Shown: positions 43,890 through 54,802 of the stretch, piece after piece
Layout: the number at the start of each line of letters is the position of its first letter
Numbering within the stretch: position 1 is the first letter of the stretch
From: Paracoccus alkanivorans
GTDB taxonomy: Bacteria; Pseudomonadota; Alphaproteobacteria; Rhodobacterales; Rhodobacteraceae
Direction of reading: 5' to 3'
NCBI RefSeq assembly: GCF_003697785.1
Contig: NZ_QOKZ01000009.1
Location: 1-64,000, forward strand
Length of the DNA: 64,000 nucleotides
The notes under the pieces: model-generated
Told to the model about the DNA's origin: nothing
Seen by the model: only the letters and a program-made list of their open reading frames with translations
Database searches by the model: none
Made by a program: the position numbers and the translations under genes

Positions 43890-44462
43890 TCAGCGCCCCA
43901 CTGCCTCGCGCCAATGGCGGCGGCAGAGCGAGACATAGGTTTCGTTGCCGCCGACCTGCACCTGTGCGCCCTCGGTAATGGCGCGGCCATCGGCGTCGCG
44001 GCGGATCACCATGGTGGCCTTTCTGCCGCAATGGCAGATGGTGCGGACCTCGCGCATGTCATCGGCCAGTGCCAGCAGGGCGGCGGAGCCGGGGAACAGC
44101 TCGCCCCGAAAATCGACGCGCAGGCCATAGCACATGACGGGAATGTTCAGGTCATCGGCCACGCGGGCCAATTGCCAGACCTGTTCGCGCGTCAGGAACT
44201 GTGCCTCGTCGATGAAAATGCAGGCAGAGCTTTCGCCATGCTCTTCGATGAGCGCGAAGAGGTCGCTTCGGCTGTCGAAGGTCAGCGCGTCATCGGCGAT
44301 GCCGATCCGGCTGGCGATGCGTCCCTTGCCTGCGCGGTCGTCCAGCGCGGCGGTCAGGAGCAGCGTCCGCATGCCCCGCTCGCGATAATTGTAGGAGGCT
44401 TGCAGCAGGAGCGTGCTCTTGCCGGCATTCATCGTCGAGTAATGGAAATAGAGCTTGGCCAT
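43890..44462 (-). CDS. tdk: Thymidine kinase
   Basis: The 190-aa protein has P-loop NAGKSTLLLQASYNYRERGM near residue 13, the Walker B-like CIFIDEAQFLT near 79, the lasso region YGLRVDFRGELFPGS and zinc ligands in TICHCGR and SLCRRHW. It phosphorylates thymidine in salvage. It is monocistronic between a convergent SDR and a divergent MFS gene. Confidence 0.95.
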   Translation of the reverse strand: MAKLYFHYSTMNAGKSTLLLQASYNYRERGMRTLLLTAALDDRAGKGRIASRIGIADDALTFDSRSDLFALIEEHGESSACIFIDEAQFLTREQVWQLARVADDLNIPVMCYGLRVDFRGELFPGSAALLALADDMREVRTICHCGRKATMVIRRDADGRAITEGAQVQVGGNETYVSLCRRHWREAVGR

Positions 44463-44639
44463 GGCGGCAGCAGATAGCGTTACCCGCTATGGCCATCAAG
44501 ATGGCGAAACTCCGCATTCTGTCCCGCAGGGGGTTGCCAAATTCGTGAGCCGGTGGCAAATACGGTTAACGGCGGCGGCGAAATCCATGGCGCGATTCTG
44601 TGCGCCGTCCTTTCATGTCTATATCATAGGTTGATTACG

Positions 44640-45836
44640 ATGCGTGACCAATTGTTCCGCATGGCCCTTGTTCTGGGGCTATTATCCGCCGTCGGTCCCT
44701 TCGCGATCGACATGTATTTACCCGCGATGCCGCAGGTGGCCGCCGATCTGAATACGACCGAGGCCGGTGCGGCATTGACGCTGACCTCCTATTTTATCGC
44801 CTTCGGGATCGCGCAGATGATCTATGGCCCGATGGCCGATGCGATCGGGCGCAAGAAGCCAATGGCCCTGGGGGTGGCGATTTTTCTGGTCGCCACCGTA
44901 GCAGCGGCGCTGGCGCCCACGATCGGCTGGCTGATCCTGGCCCGGGCGGTGCAGGGTTTCGGGGCGGCAACGCTGATGGTGGTGCCGCGCGCGGTGATCC
45001 GTGACGTCGCCACCGGACCGGCCGCGGCCAAGATGATGGCGGCAATCATGATCGTCATCTCGATCTCGCCCATGCTGGCGCCGCTGACCGGTTCGCTGGT
45101 CATGGCCTGGGGCGGGTGGCGCGAGATCTTCGGGGTGCTGGGTGCGGCGGCGTTGCTGAGCCTGTTCCTGATCCTTGCCGTGCTGCCCGAGACGTCGGAG
45201 CCGCAGAACCGGCAACCGGTCCGGATCGCGCAGATGATGGCAGGCGCGCGGCGATTGCTGACTGATCGCCGCTTCATGGGGCTGACCATGATCGGCGGTT
45301 TCGGCATGGCCAGCTTCTTCGTGTTCCTGTCCACGGCGAGCTTTGTCTACAAGCATCAATACGGGCTGAGCCCGACCGGCTTCTCCATCGCCTTCGCGAT
45401 CAATGCCATCGGTTTCTTCAGCGCCTCGCAATTCGCGGGACGTCTGGCCGAGCAATTCGGGATGGAGCGGGTTATCTCGCTGGCGATCACCGGATTCTCC
45501 GGGCTGACGCTGATGCTGACGGCACTGGTCTGGTCGGGGGCGGATGCGCTGCCGCTGGTGGTGGCGGGGCTGCTGGTGGCGAATGCCTGCCTCGGGCTGG
45601 TCATTCCGACCACGATGGTCATGGCACTGGATCCACATCCGGATATCGCGGGGTTGGCCTCTTCGCTTGGCGGCACGATCCAGATGCTGACCGGGGGGCT
45701 GATGATCGCGGTCACGGGGCCGTTCATGGATAACACATCCGCGACAATGGTTGCCGGGATCGCGCTTTGCGCCCTGCTGGCATGGTGCGCGGCGGCGGCT
45801 TCGCTGCCCCGTCTGCGCCTTGGCCGCATGGTCTGA
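44640..45836 (+). CDS. Bcr/CflA-type multidrug MFS transporter
   Basis: The 398-aa protein has about 12 helices with the DHA1/Bcr signatures GPFAIDMYLPAMPQVAADL near residue 20, the motif-A loop GPMADAIGRKKPM near 62 and the motif-C-like ISISPMLAPLTGSLVMAW near 140. It is a proton-driven exporter of drugs or metabolites. ATG 44640 gives the canonical N-terminus; no strong ribosome-binding site is visible. Confidence 0.92.
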   Translation: MRDQLFRMALVLGLLSAVGPFAIDMYLPAMPQVAADLNTTEAGAALTLTSYFIAFGIAQMIYGPMADAIGRKKPMALGVAIFLVATVAAALAPTIGWLILARAVQGFGAATLMVVPRAVIRDVATGPAAAKMMAAIMIVISISPMLAPLTGSLVMAWGGWREIFGVLGAAALLSLFLILAVLPETSEPQNRQPVRIAQMMAGARRLLTDRRFMGLTMIGGFGMASFFVFLSTASFVYKHQYGLSPTGFSIAFAINAIGFFSASQFAGRLAEQFGMERVISLAITGFSGLTLMLTALVWSGADALPLVVAGLLVANACLGLVIPTTMVMALDPHPDIAGLASSLGGTIQMLTGGLMIAVTGPFMDNTSATMVAGIALCALLAWCAAAASLPRLRLGRMV

Positions 45837-45865
45837 GCCAGCATATCCTGCCGGTCATGGCGTGG

Positions 45866-45893
45866 CCCGGCCGCGATTTTTGCCGCGGCCGGG
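45866..45893 (+). terminator. Hairpin after the MFS gene
   Basis: CCCGGCCGCG and CGCGGCCGGG form a perfect 10-bp stem around an ATTTTTGC loop, 30 bp after the MFS stop. There is no T-run after it, so it may act with Rho or protect the 3' end. Confidence 0.45.
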
Positions 45894-46044
45894 AAGCCGG
45901 GGGCCGGGATGTTGGCATCGTCACCGGCAAGAACCCGCTCCGCGATCGGCAAGTCTGTGCGTTGCCCGAAAAGTGTTAGCGAAAACAAGATTGTCTGTGC
46001 CGGCCTGCATGATATGCAGCCCGCAATCATGACAGGAGCATTTG

Positions 46045-46971
46045 ATGATGATGACCGATACGGTGCGCCGCATTCTTGCCAATTACGAAGGAGAGACGCC
46101 GGGTGTTAAGGCGCAGCTTGCGCGTATGCTGATGACGGGCAAGCTGGCCGGTACCGGGAAGATGATCATCCTGCCGGTCGACCAGGGCTTCGAGCATGGG
46201 CCAGCACGTTCATTCGCGCCCAATCCGGCGGGATATGACCCGCATTACCATTACCAGCTTGCCATCGATGCGGGGCTGAACGCCTTCGCGGCACCCCTTG
46301 GCATGATCGAGGCCGGGGCCGACAGTTTCGCGGGCCAGATCCCCACGATCCTCAAGGTGAACAGCGCCAACAGCCTGATGTCGGGAACGGCGGGCAAGAA
46401 CCAGGCACTGACCGCCAGCGTCGATGACGCGCTGCGGTTGGGCTGCTCTGCCATAGGCTTCACGATCTATCCGGGCTCGGACATGGCGCTGGACATGTTC
46501 GAGGAGATCAAGGAGATGCGCCGCGAAGCCGCCGCCAAGGGTGTTGCCACGGTGATCTGGTCCTATCCGCGCGGCGAGGCGATCTCGAAGGATGGCGAAA
46601 CGGCCATCGACATCGCCGCCTATGCCGCACAGATGGCGGCGCTGCTGGGTGCGCATATCATCAAGATCAAGCTGTCGACCGATCACCTGGAACTCGGCGA
46701 GGCCAAGAAGGTCTATGAGGCGCAGAAGATCGATATCTCGACCCAGGCCAAGCGGGTGGAGCATTGCATGCAATCGGCATTCGCCGGGCGCCGGATCGTG
46801 GTGTTCTCGGGCGGTGCGGCGAAGGGCGCGGATGCGGTCTATGACGATGCGCGGGCGATCCGCGATGGCGGCGGCAACGGCTCGATCATCGGGCGCAACA
46901 GCTTCCAGCGGTCGCGCGAGGACGCGCTGGATATGCTGCAGAAGCTCGTCGATATCTACAAGGGTGCCTGA
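46045..46971 (+). CDS. fbaB: Class I fructose-bisphosphate aldolase (DhnA/FbaB type)
   Basis: The 308-aa protein matches archaeal-type class I aldolases: IILPVDQGFEHGPARSF near residue 42, ATVIWSYPRGEAI near 170, IKIKLSTDHLEL near 212 with the Schiff-base lysine region, and IVVFSGGAAKG near 252 for the phosphate. It splits fructose 1,6-bisphosphate. AGGAG lies 6 nt before ATG 46045; ATGs at 46048 and 46051 are equally possible. Confidence 0.92.
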   Translation: MMMTDTVRRILANYEGETPGVKAQLARMLMTGKLAGTGKMIILPVDQGFEHGPARSFAPNPAGYDPHYHYQLAIDAGLNAFAAPLGMIEAGADSFAGQIPTILKVNSANSLMSGTAGKNQALTASVDDALRLGCSAIGFTIYPGSDMALDMFEEIKEMRREAAAKGVATVIWSYPRGEAISKDGETAIDIAAYAAQMAALLGAHIIKIKLSTDHLELGEAKKVYEAQKIDISTQAKRVEHCMQSAFAGRRIVVFSGGAAKGADAVYDDARAIRDGGGNGSIIGRNSFQRSREDALDMLQKLVDIYKGA

Positions 46972-47034
46972 CCGGTAGCCCGGCGGACGCGCCGCCCTGC
47001 CGGGCGCGATGCGATTTGCGCCTGACGGCGCGGG

Positions 47035-47107
47035 AAGAGGGGGCGCTCGCGCCCCCTCTTGCACCTGCGGTGCAATTCACCCCCGAAGGTATTTGGACAA
47101 AGAAGAA
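47035..47107 (+). repeat. Dispersed intergenic repeat, copy 4, with two hairpins
   Basis: AAGAGGGGGCGC/GCGCCCCCTCTT (47035-47060, perfect 12-bp arms) abuts TTGCACC/GGTGCAA (47059-47075). These are followed by GGTATTTGGACAAAGAAGAA at 47088-47107. It lies between the convergent aldolase and transglycosylase genes and probably ends the aldolase transcript. Confidence 0.7.
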
Positions 47108-47121
47108 ACAACCTGTCCGCG

Positions 47122-47637
47122 TCAGCTCCGCAACCCGGTTTCTTCCAGAAGGCCCTTGCGCTTGGCCTCGTAGTAATAGCCCCGCGCATACCACATGACC
47201 GCCTTGTCATGATTGCCATTGGCGACCAGATAGGCGCCGCGCAGGTATTTCACCCCGTATTTCAGGTTGGTATCGGCGTCGAGCAAGCCGCTGGCGGGGC
47301 CGCGATAGCCCATTGTCCGGGCCGTTTGCGGCAGGATCTGCATCAGCCCGTAATAGGGGCCGTTGCGCGCGCCGGGCCTATGGGTGGATTCACGGATAAC
47401 GATGCGCTGAACCAGAGAAGCGGGGACGCCGTAATGCGCCGCCCAGTAATTGATGCGCGAGCGCAGATAAGGTGTCTCGTTGGGATGAAGGCCAGATTCG
47501 TCGCCTTTCCCTCGCGGTTCACGCGATTTCCGGCCGCAGGCTGCCAGCGCGAGACCGCCAAGCAGCAATCCGCGGCGCGCGATTCCTCCGCCCGGAGCCC
47601 TCCGGGCAGGGGGCATGGGCGACGCCCAGTCAGACAT
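47122..47637 (-). CDS. Lytic transglycosylase lipoprotein (SLT domain)
   Basis: The 171-aa protein begins with [18 protein letters not shown], a twin-arginine-like start and lipobox LAAC. An SLT domain follows with the catalytic glutamate in [15 protein letters not shown] near residue 92, [17 protein letters not shown] and [13 protein letters not shown]. It cleaves peptidoglycan at the envelope. ATG 47637 overlaps the end of lpd by 8 bp; ATG 47616 is the alternative. Confidence 0.85.
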   Translation of the reverse strand: MSDWASPMPPARRAPGGGIARRGLLLGGLALAACGRKSREPRGKGDESGLHPNETPYLRSRINYWAAHYGVPASLVQRIVIRESTHRPGARNGPYYGLMQILPQTARTMGYRGPASGLLDADTNLKYGVKYLRGAYLVANGNHDKAVMWYARGYYYEAKRKGLLEETGLRS

Positions 47638-49024
47638 GGATTGCCCCGTCGCCACAGGCAAGGGCAGCCTCGCGCACGGCCTCGGAGGTGGTCGGGTGAG
47701 CATGGCAGGTCAGCGCCAGATCCTCGGCGGAAGCGCCGAATTCCATGGCCACGCAGACCTCGTGGATCATCTCTCCGGCATTGGGGCCGATGATGTGACA
47801 GCCGAGGATACGGTCGGTCTCGGCATCGGCGATCAGCTTGACGAAACCATCCGGCTGCATCATCGCCTTGGCGCGGGCATTGCCCATGAAGGGGAACTTT
47901 CCGATCCTGATCTTGCGGCCGTTTTCCTTCGCGGCCTCTTCGGTCAGGCCGACATTCGCCACCTCGGGGGTGGTGTAGATCACGCCGGGGATGACGTCGT
48001 AATTCACATGCCCATGTTTGCCGGCGATGATTTCGGCCACCGCCATGCCCTCATCCTCGGCCTTGTGCGCCAGCATCGGGCCGGGAACGCAATCGCCGAT
48101 GGCATAAATCCCGGGCACATTCGTGGCCCAATGCCCATCGATCTTGACGAAGCCGCGATCGGTCATCCCGACACCGATCTTGTCCAGCCCCAGCCCCTCG
48201 ACCTGCGGGCGGCGGCCGGTGGCGACCAGCACGCAATCGGCCTCCAGCACATGTTCGCTGTCGTCCTTTTTCAGCGCATAGGTGAGTTTCGCCTTGCCCT
48301 TGGCGACCTCTGCCCCCATGACCGCCGCGCCGAGGACGAATTTGAGGCCCTGCCTGGTCAGGGTTTTCTGAAGCTGTTTCTGCACCTCGCCATCCATGCC
48401 TGGGGTAATGACGTCAAGATATTCGACCACCGTCACCTCGGTGCCGAGGCGGGCATAGACCGAGCCGAGTTCCAGCCCGATGACACCGGCGCCGATCACC
48501 ACCATGGATTTCGGGATCTTCGGCAGCGACAGCGCACCGGTCGAGTCGACCAACACGCCGGCATCGTTATCGACCTCCACCCCCTTCAGCGCAGAGGGGA
48601 CCGAGCCGGTCGCGATGACGATATTCTTGGCCTCGTGCAGGGTGTCGCCGATTCTGACCTTGCCGGGACCCTCGATGCTGGCCCAACCCTTCAGCCAGTC
48701 GATCTTGTTTTTCTTGAACAGGAACTCGATGCCCTTGGTATTGCCGCCCACCGTTTCGGCCTTGTAGCCTTGCATCTTGGTCCAGTCGGTTTTGATCTTG
48801 CCGCCGATCAGGCCCATGCGGTCGAAATTCTCATGGGCCTCATGCAGCATGTGGCTGGCATGCAGGAGTGCCTTGGACGGGATGCAGCCGACATTCAGGC
48901 AGGTTCCGCCAAGCGTCTCGCGCCCTTCGACGCAGGCGACCTTGAGGCCCAGCTGGGCGGCACGGATCGCGCAGACATAACCGCCGGGACCGGCGCCGAT
49001 CACGATCAGATCATAGGTGGACAT
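47630..49024 (-). CDS. lpd: Dihydrolipoamide dehydrogenase (E3)
   Basis: The 464-aa flavoprotein has the FAD site [19 protein letters not shown] (residues 7-25), the redox disulfide in [16 protein letters not shown] near 40, the NAD site [19 protein letters not shown] near 180, [20 protein letters not shown] near 307 and the C-terminal HAHPTTSEA with the catalytic His-Glu. It reoxidises the lipoyl groups of the 2-oxoglutarate dehydrogenase encoded upstream by sucA/sucB. Confidence 0.97.
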   Translation of the reverse strand: MSTYDLIVIGAGPGGYVCAIRAAQLGLKVACVEGRETLGGTCLNVGCIPSKALLHASHMLHEAHENFDRMGLIGGKIKTDWTKMQGYKAETVGGNTKGIEFLFKKNKIDWLKGWASIEGPGKVRIGDTLHEAKNIVIATGSVPSALKGVEVDNDAGVLVDSTGALSLPKIPKSMVVIGAGVIGLELGSVYARLGTEVTVVEYLDVITPGMDGEVQKQLQKTLTRQGLKFVLGAAVMGAEVAKGKAKLTYALKKDDSEHVLEADCVLVATGRRPQVEGLGLDKIGVGMTDRGFVKIDGHWATNVPGIYAIGDCVPGPMLAHKAEDEGMAVAEIIAGKHGHVNYDVIPGVIYTTPEVANVGLTEEAAKENGRKIRIGKFPFMGNARAKAMMQPDGFVKLIADAETDRILGCHIIGPNAGEMIHEVCVAMEFGASAEDLALTCHAHPTTSEAVREAALACGDGAIHV

Positions 49025-49093
49025 TACACACTCCTTCTGTCCTTCGGGCCATGCGGCCTATCGACCGCTGTTGTATCGTTTTTCCGCGCCGCA

Positions 49094-49483
49094 TCAGAAC
49101 AGCGCCGCCAGTATCATCAGCATCGTGGCCGCGAAGCCGACCGCCCAGATGGCCGAGCGCCACGGCACCCAGCCCAGCAGATAGGCGGGCACATAGAGGA
49201 TCCGGGCAAGCAGGTAGATCCACGCGCAAATGGCAGTCGGGGCCGAACTTTGCTGGCCCGTCACCACCACGACCACTGCAAGGGTGAACAGGATCAACCC
49301 TTCGAAGTGATTGTTCAGCGCCCGGTGCAGCCGGCCCGCCCGGCCTGTCAGGGCGGGGACGTCATCGCGAGGGCCCAACGCGGCTTCGGGGCCGATCTGC
49401 CGGTTCGCGGCGATCGAGAAACCCGCGAATTGCAGGCCCTGCAATAGCCCGGCCAGCGCCAATGCCGTCAACTCCGCGCCCAT
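49094..49483 (-). CDS. MAPEG-family membrane protein
   Basis: The 129-aa protein has four helices with GRAGRLHRALNNHFEGLILF near residue 46 and ARILYVPAYLLGWVPWRSAIW near 92, the pattern of MAPEG (eicosanoid/glutathione metabolism-like) proteins. The bacterial role is unknown. It is the last of three small genes between sucB and lpd. Confidence 0.85.
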   Translation of the reverse strand: MGAELTALALAGLLQGLQFAGFSIAANRQIGPEAALGPRDDVPALTGRAGRLHRALNNHFEGLILFTLAVVVVVTGQQSSAPTAICAWIYLLARILYVPAYLLGWVPWRSAIWAVGFAATMLMILAALF

Positions 49484-49484
49484 G

Positions 49485-49739
49485 TCATGCCGTTTCGACG
49501 AAGTGAAAGCTGGTGCCGGTCACACCTGCCTGAGAGTTGAACACGCCCGCCGCGCCGTCCAGGTAAGCCTTGGCCGCGCGGGCGTCGGTGACGTTGAATA
49601 GCGCCCATATATTTGTGCCGTCCTCGCGCCAGAGTTGCAGCAGCGACAGCCCGTTATTTCCGCGATCCTCGGCATCGGCATCAAAGGCGGATTTGAATGT
49701 GGCATAGTCGCCGATCCGGTAATGGGCGAGCATTTGCAT
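49485..49739 (-). CDS. Small conserved-looking protein, possibly alpha/beta barrel fold (84 aa)
   Basis: The protein reads AHYRIGDYATFKSAFDADAE near residue 5, then LLQLWREDGTNIWALFNVTD and DARAAKAYLDG. The strand-helix-strand order and length resemble antibiotic-biosynthesis-monooxygenase-like domains, but I cannot assign a family. It is packed 3 bp after the EVE gene and 1 bp before the MAPEG gene, so it belongs to the same operon. Confidence 0.65.
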   Translation of the reverse strand: MQMLAHYRIGDYATFKSAFDADAEDRGNNGLSLLQLWREDGTNIWALFNVTDARAAKAYLDGAAGVFNSQAGVTGTSFHFVETA

Positions 49740-49742
49740 GGA

Positions 49743-50219
49743 TCATTCCCTCGTCAGTGCCGCACGGATCACGCGCCGGTCCGCATCGGTGATTTCGAAC
49801 AGCCCGCGTCGGGCCAGCATCCCCCAGCTTCCACGCGTGAAGTCCAGTTGCTTGGTCAACTCGGCGAGCGGCGTTTCGGTTGCGTCGAGCCAGTCGATAT
49901 CGCGGCGGAAACCCATTACTCCGCCATTCATCCTGATTTGATAGGGCTCTGCGTCCTTCACGCTGCCGATAGCTGTGAAGGCTTTCAGGATCTCGCCGCC
50001 GTTTGGCAGGGTTCGTGGCGAATAATAGATCAGCCAATCGCCCGGCGTCAGACGCAGAAGCGGGCCCAGCTTGCCATGACCCAGCACCGTGAAGCCGCCT
50101 TCGATGCTTTCAAGGGCGTGGTCACGGCTGACGACACCAATCCAGTTGCGGGTCTCCGCCTGCGCCGGTCCGGGCTGGCCTGCGGCTGTGGTGAGACTGG
50201 ATTGCGTCTTGGCGGACAT
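49743..50219 (-). CDS. EVE-domain protein
   Basis: The 158-aa protein has NWIGVVSRDHALESIEGGF near residue 24, LTPGDWLIYYSP near 57 and a C-terminal GMLARRGLFEITDADRRVI, matching EVE (PUA-like, modified-base binding) domains. The N-terminal 20 residues are low complexity, so a later start is possible. It follows sucB by 53 bp, with a hairpin between. Confidence 0.8.
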   Translation of the reverse strand: MSAKTQSSLTTAAGQPGPAQAETRNWIGVVSRDHALESIEGGFTVLGHGKLGPLLRLTPGDWLIYYSPRTLPNGGEILKAFTAIGSVKDAEPYQIRMNGGVMGFRRDIDWLDATETPLAELTKQLDFTRGSWGMLARRGLFEITDADRRVIRAALTRE

Positions 50220-50234
50220 GAATACCTCATTGGC

Positions 50235-50260
50235 GGGGCGGGGTGCGAGCCCCGTCCCGG
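50235..50260 (-). terminator. Hairpin between sucB and the EVE gene
   Basis: Arms CGGGGCGGGG and CCCCGTCCCG pair over 10 bp (one mismatch) around a 6-nt loop, 13 bp after the sucB stop on the minus strand. No T-run follows, so it may be a partial terminator or an RNA stabiliser that separates the suc message from the downstream small genes. Confidence 0.4.
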
Positions 50261-50272
50261 CAGGTCTTTGGC

Positions 50273-51796
50273 TTACAGATCCATTAACAGGCGGCGCGGA
50301 TCCTCCAGCGCCTCCTTGACGCGGACAAGGAAGGTCACGGCGCCCTTGCCGTCGACGATGCGGTGGTCATAGGACAGCGCCAGATACATCATCGGGCGGA
50401 TGACGATCTCGCCGCCGACCACCATGGGACGTTCCTGGATCTTATGCATGCCCAGAATGCCCGATTGCGGCGGATTCAGGATCGGCGAGGACATCAGCGA
50501 GCCGTAAACCCCGCCATTCGAGATGGTGAAGGTGCCGCCCTGCATCTCGGCCATGTTCAGCTTGCCGTCGCGGCCCTTGGCGCCAAGCTCGCCGATCTCC
50601 TTCTCGATCTCGGCAAAGCTCTTGCGGTCGGCATCGCGGACGACGGGCACGACGAGGCCCGAAGGGGTGCCGACGGCCACGCCCATATTGACATAGTTCT
50701 TGTAGACCACATCGGTGCCGTCGATCTCGGCATTGACTTCGGGCACTTCCTTCAGCGCATGGCAGCAGGCCTTGGCGAAGAAGGACATGAAGCCCAGCTT
50801 GACCTTGTGCTTCTTTTCGAAGGCGTCCTTGTATTCGTTGCGAAGCTGCATGATGGCGGACATGTCGGCTTCATTATAGGTCGTCAGCATCGCCGCGGTG
50901 TTCTGGGCGTCCTTCAGGCGGCGGGCGATGGTCTGGCGCAACCGGGTCATCTTGACCCGTTCCTCGCGCGCGGCGTCCTGTGCGGGGGAAGGCGCGCGCG
51001 CGGCGGCGGGCACGGTTTTCGGCGCGGCGGCGCCGGCCACATCCTCCTTCATGATCCGACCATCGCGGCCCGAACCCTGCACCTGATCGCGGCTGATGCC
51101 CTTTTCCGCCATCGCCTTCTTGGCGGCGGGCGCATCCTCGACATCCTTGCCGGTGGCCGGGGCGCTGGTCGTGGCGCTGCCTTGCTGGGTCGCCGGGGCG
51201 GGGCTGGCTGTCGCGTTGCCTGCGGCGCCCTCGGAGATCACCGCCAGTTTCGCCTTGGCATCCACGGTGGAACCTTCCGGTGCGAGGATCTCGGCCAATA
51301 CACCGGCAGCGGGGGCGGGCACCTCGACAGAAACCTTGTCGGTTTCCAGCTCGCACAGCATCTCGTCGGCGGCGACACTGTCGCCCACCTGCTTGAACCA
51401 GGTGGCGACGGTCGCTTCGGTGACGCTTTCGCCGAGCGCCGGAACCATCACGTCGACCGAGGCGCCACTCTTGGCCGGAGCGGGGGACGGAGCAGGGTCG
51501 GCCTTGCCGTCTGCCGCCTGCGCTTTGGGTGCCTCTGGTTTCGCCGCAACCTCGGATGCACCCTCTGCGATTTGCGCCAGCAGGGCGGCGGGGCCGACGG
51601 TCTCGCCTTCGGCTGCCACGATCTCGGCCAGGACGCCGGCGGCGGGGCTGGGAACCTCGACGGTCACCTTGTCGGTTTCCAGTTCGCACAGCATTTCATC
51701 GACGGCAACCGTATCGCCGGGTTTCTTGAACCAGGTGGCGATGGTCGCCTCGGTGACGGATTCGCCCAGTGCGGGGACACGAACTTCGGTGGTCAT
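50273..51796 (-). CDS. sucB: 2-oxoglutarate dehydrogenase E2, dihydrolipoyl succinyltransferase
   Basis: The 507-aa protein carries two tandem lipoyl domains, each with ELETDKV (lysines near residues 43 and 155), instead of the single one of E. coli SucB. Then come an Ala/Pro linker, the E3-binding domain ([17 protein letters not shown] near 235) and the catalytic domain ending in [16 protein letters not shown] (His near 480). It forms the core of the complex. It starts 4 bp after sucA. Confidence 0.96.
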   Translation of the reverse strand: MTTEVRVPALGESVTEATIATWFKKPGDTVAVDEMLCELETDKVTVEVPSPAAGVLAEIVAAEGETVGPAALLAQIAEGASEVAAKPEAPKAQAADGKADPAPSPAPAKSGASVDVMVPALGESVTEATVATWFKQVGDSVAADEMLCELETDKVSVEVPAPAAGVLAEILAPEGSTVDAKAKLAVISEGAAGNATASPAPATQQGSATTSAPATGKDVEDAPAAKKAMAEKGISRDQVQGSGRDGRIMKEDVAGAAAPKTVPAAARAPSPAQDAAREERVKMTRLRQTIARRLKDAQNTAAMLTTYNEADMSAIMQLRNEYKDAFEKKHKVKLGFMSFFAKACCHALKEVPEVNAEIDGTDVVYKNYVNMGVAVGTPSGLVVPVVRDADRKSFAEIEKEIGELGAKGRDGKLNMAEMQGGTFTISNGGVYGSLMSSPILNPPQSGILGMHKIQERPMVVGGEIVIRPMMYLALSYDHRIVDGKGAVTFLVRVKEALEDPRRLLMDL

Positions 51797-51800
51797 CGGA

Positions 51801-54767
51801 TCATCCTTCGATAGTGAGCGCTTCGTTCACCAGCGCTTCTTGTTCAGACTTGTGACGCGAGGCGAGGCCGGTCGCGGGCGAGGCGGCGGCATTGCGCCCG
51901 ACATAGCGGGCACGGCTGTGCCTGGCTCCCAAACGCTCCAGCACCCATTCGATATAGGGCTCGACAAAGGACCAGCCGCCCTGGTTCTTGGGCTCTTCCT
52001 GGCACCAGACGATTTCGGCCTGCTTGAAGCGCCCCAGTTCCTTGACCATCGCCTGCGCGGGGAAGGGATAGAACTGCTCCAGCCGCATCAGGTAGACATC
52101 GGTGATGCCCGCCTCGTCACGAGCCTTGAGCAGGTCGTAATAGACCTTGCCCGAGCAGATCACGACGCGGCGGATCTTGTCGTCAGCGTCCAGCTTGGTT
52201 TCGGAGTTCCCCCGCTCGGCATCGTCCCACAACACGCGGTGGAAGGTCGAGCCGGTCTGGAACTCCTCGGCCTTGCTGACCGCCAGCGGGTGGCGCAGCA
52301 GCGATTTCGGGGTCATCAGGACCAGCGGCTTGCGGAAACCGCGATGGATCTGGCGGCGCAGGATGTGGAAGTAATTCGCCGGAGTCGTGCAATTGGCGAC
52401 GATCCAGTTGTCCTCGGCGCACATCTGCAGGAAACGCTCCAGCCGGGCCGAGCTGTGCTCGGGGCCCTGACCCTCGAAACCGTGGGGCAGCAGCATGACC
52501 AGCCCGGACATGCGCAGCCACTTCTTTTCGCCCGAGGAAATGAACTGATCGAACATGATCTGGGCGCCATTGGCAAAGTCGCCGAATTGCGCCTCCCACA
52601 TGACCAGCGCGTTCGGTTCGGCCAGTGAATAGCCGTATTCGAAGCCCAGCACCGCATATTCCGACAGCATCGAGTCGATGACCTCGTAACGGGCCTGGTC
52701 CTTCGAAATGTGGTTCAGCGGATAATAACGCTCTTCGCTTTTCTGGTCTATGATCGCCGAATGACGCTGGCTGAAAGTGCCGCGCGCACTGTCCTGCCCG
52801 GCCAGCCGCACGCCATGCCCCTCGGCCAGCAGCGAGCCGAAAGCCAGGGCCTCGCCCGTCGCCCAATCGAAACCTTCCCCGGTTTCGAACATCTTCTTCT
52901 TGGCCTCCAGCAGCCGGCCCACGGTCTTGTGCAGGCTCACCCCGTCGGGAACCGTGGTCAGCGCGCGGCCAATCTGTGTCATCGCTTCGGGAGCGATGCC
53001 GGTTTCGCCAGGGACATATTCCGCACCCTCGCGTTCGATACCGGACCACTTGCCATCAAGCCAGTCGGCCTTGTTCGGCTTGTAATTCTTGCCGATCTCG
53101 AACTCTTCGTTCAGATGCGCCTGGAAGCTGGCCTTCATATCCTCGATCTCGCCCTCGGGGATCAGCCCGTCGGCGACCAGCCTGTCGGTGTAAAGCTGCA
53201 GCGTCGTCTTGTGCGACTTGATCTTGGTATACATGGCCGGGTTGGTAAACATCGGCTCGTCGCCTTCGTTGTGGCCGAAGCGGCGATAGCAGATGATGTC
53301 GAGGACCACATCCTTGTGGAATTTCTGCCGGAATTCGGTTGCCACGCGGGCGGCATGCACGACCGCCTCGGGGTCGTCGCCATTGACGTGGAAGATTGGC
53401 GCCTCGACCATCATCGCGATATCGGTCGGATAGGGCGATGTACGGCTGAAATGCGGCGCGGTCGTGAAACCGATCTGGTTGTTCACGACGATATGCATCG
53501 TACCGCCCGTGCGGTGCCCGCGAATACCCGAAAGCTGCAGGCATTCCGCGACGACGCCCTGACCGGCAAAGGCTGCATCGCCATGCAGCAGGATCGGCAG
53601 CACCGCCGTCCGGTCGGGGCTGTCCTTCAACTGGTCGCCCTTGGCGCGGGCCTTGCCCAGCACGACCGGGTTCACCGCCTCCAGATGGCTGGGATTGGCA
53701 GTCAGCGACAGGTGGACCGTGTTGCCATCGAACTCGCGGTCCGAGGAGGCGCCCAAATGGTACTTCACGTCGCCCGAACCATCCACGTCCTCGGGCTTGA
53801 AGCTGCCGCCCTGGAATTCGTGGAAGATCGCGCGATAGGGCTTTGACATGACGTTGGCCAGCACCGACAGGCGGCCGCGGTGAGGCATGCCGATGACGAT
53901 CTCTTTCACGCCAAGCGCTCCGCCGCGCTTGATGATCTGCTCCATCGCGGGGATCAGCGCTTCACCACCGTCGAGACCGAAACGCTTGGTGCCCATATAT
54001 TTTACATGCAGGAACTTCTCGAAGCCCTCGGCCTCGACCAGCTTGTTGAGGATGGCGCGGCGGCCATTCTTGGTGAACTGGATCTCCTTGCCGTAACCCT
54101 CGATCCGCTCCTTCAGCCAGGCGGCTTCCTCGGGATTGGAGATATGCATGTATTGCAGCGCGAAAGTGCCGCAATAGGTTCGCTTCATCAATTCGGCGAT
54201 CTGCCGGATCGTGGCAATTTCGAGCCCGAGCACATTGTCGATGAAGATCGGACGGTCCAGGTCATCGGGGCCGAAGCCATAGGTGGCGGCTTTCAATTCG
54301 CCATGATCGGGAACACTGCGCAGCCCGAGCGGGTCCAGATCGGCATGCAGATGGCCGCGAATCCTATAGGCGCGGATCAGCATCAGGGCGCGGATCGAAT
54401 CCAGCACCGCCTGACGCATCTGGCCCTCGGTCAGGTCGATGCCCTTCTCGCTGGCCTTGGCGGCGATCTTCTTCATCGCGGCGTCTGCCTCGGCCTTCGG
54501 GGCCATCGGCCATTCGCCCGTCAAGGCGGCGGTGTTGTCGTCGCTCGGCATTGGCGGCCAGTCGCTGCGCGCCCATGACGGCCCCCGGGCCTCGCGCAGC
54601 GCATCCCCGTCGGCATCGCCGAGGGTGCGGAAGAAGGCATCCCAGGCCTGATCGACGGCGGCCGGATCCTTGGCCCATTGACCGTAAAGCTGTTCGACAT
54701 AGGCCGCGTTATGGCCCTGGAGAAACGAGGAATCGTGGAAATCAGAGTTGTTTGGCTGGTCGTTCAT
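51801..54767 (-). CDS. sucA: 2-oxoglutarate dehydrogenase E1 component
   Basis: The 988-aa thiamine-diphosphate enzyme shows [19 protein letters not shown] near residue 13, [18 protein letters not shown] near 290, [20 protein letters not shown] near 395, the ThDP region [10 protein letters not shown] near 427 and [19 protein letters not shown] near 655. It decarboxylates 2-oxoglutarate and hands the succinyl group to SucB. Confidence 0.97.
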   Translation of the reverse strand: MNDQPNNSDFHDSSFLQGHNAAYVEQLYGQWAKDPAAVDQAWDAFFRTLGDADGDALREARGPSWARSDWPPMPSDDNTAALTGEWPMAPKAEADAAMKKIAAKASEKGIDLTEGQMRQAVLDSIRALMLIRAYRIRGHLHADLDPLGLRSVPDHGELKAATYGFGPDDLDRPIFIDNVLGLEIATIRQIAELMKRTYCGTFALQYMHISNPEEAAWLKERIEGYGKEIQFTKNGRRAILNKLVEAEGFEKFLHVKYMGTKRFGLDGGEALIPAMEQIIKRGGALGVKEIVIGMPHRGRLSVLANVMSKPYRAIFHEFQGGSFKPEDVDGSGDVKYHLGASSDREFDGNTVHLSLTANPSHLEAVNPVVLGKARAKGDQLKDSPDRTAVLPILLHGDAAFAGQGVVAECLQLSGIRGHRTGGTMHIVVNNQIGFTTAPHFSRTSPYPTDIAMMVEAPIFHVNGDDPEAVVHAARVATEFRQKFHKDVVLDIICYRRFGHNEGDEPMFTNPAMYTKIKSHKTTLQLYTDRLVADGLIPEGEIEDMKASFQAHLNEEFEIGKNYKPNKADWLDGKWSGIEREGAEYVPGETGIAPEAMTQIGRALTTVPDGVSLHKTVGRLLEAKKKMFETGEGFDWATGEALAFGSLLAEGHGVRLAGQDSARGTFSQRHSAIIDQKSEERYYPLNHISKDQARYEVIDSMLSEYAVLGFEYGYSLAEPNALVMWEAQFGDFANGAQIMFDQFISSGEKKWLRMSGLVMLLPHGFEGQGPEHSSARLERFLQMCAEDNWIVANCTTPANYFHILRRQIHRGFRKPLVLMTPKSLLRHPLAVSKAEEFQTGSTFHRVLWDDAERGNSETKLDADDKIRRVVICSGKVYYDLLKARDEAGITDVYLMRLEQFYPFPAQAMVKELGRFKQAEIVWCQEEPKNQGGWSFVEPYIEWVLERLGARHSRARYVGRNAAASPATGLASRHKSEQEALVNEALTIEG

Positions 54768-54802
54768 GGCTCATCCCCGGTTCAGGGCAGAAGAAAAGGT
54801 TG

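Noticed and set aside
47615..49447. 610-codon plus-strand open frame
   Set aside because: It is antisense to lpd, a certain gene; its residues are low-complexity and show no motif.
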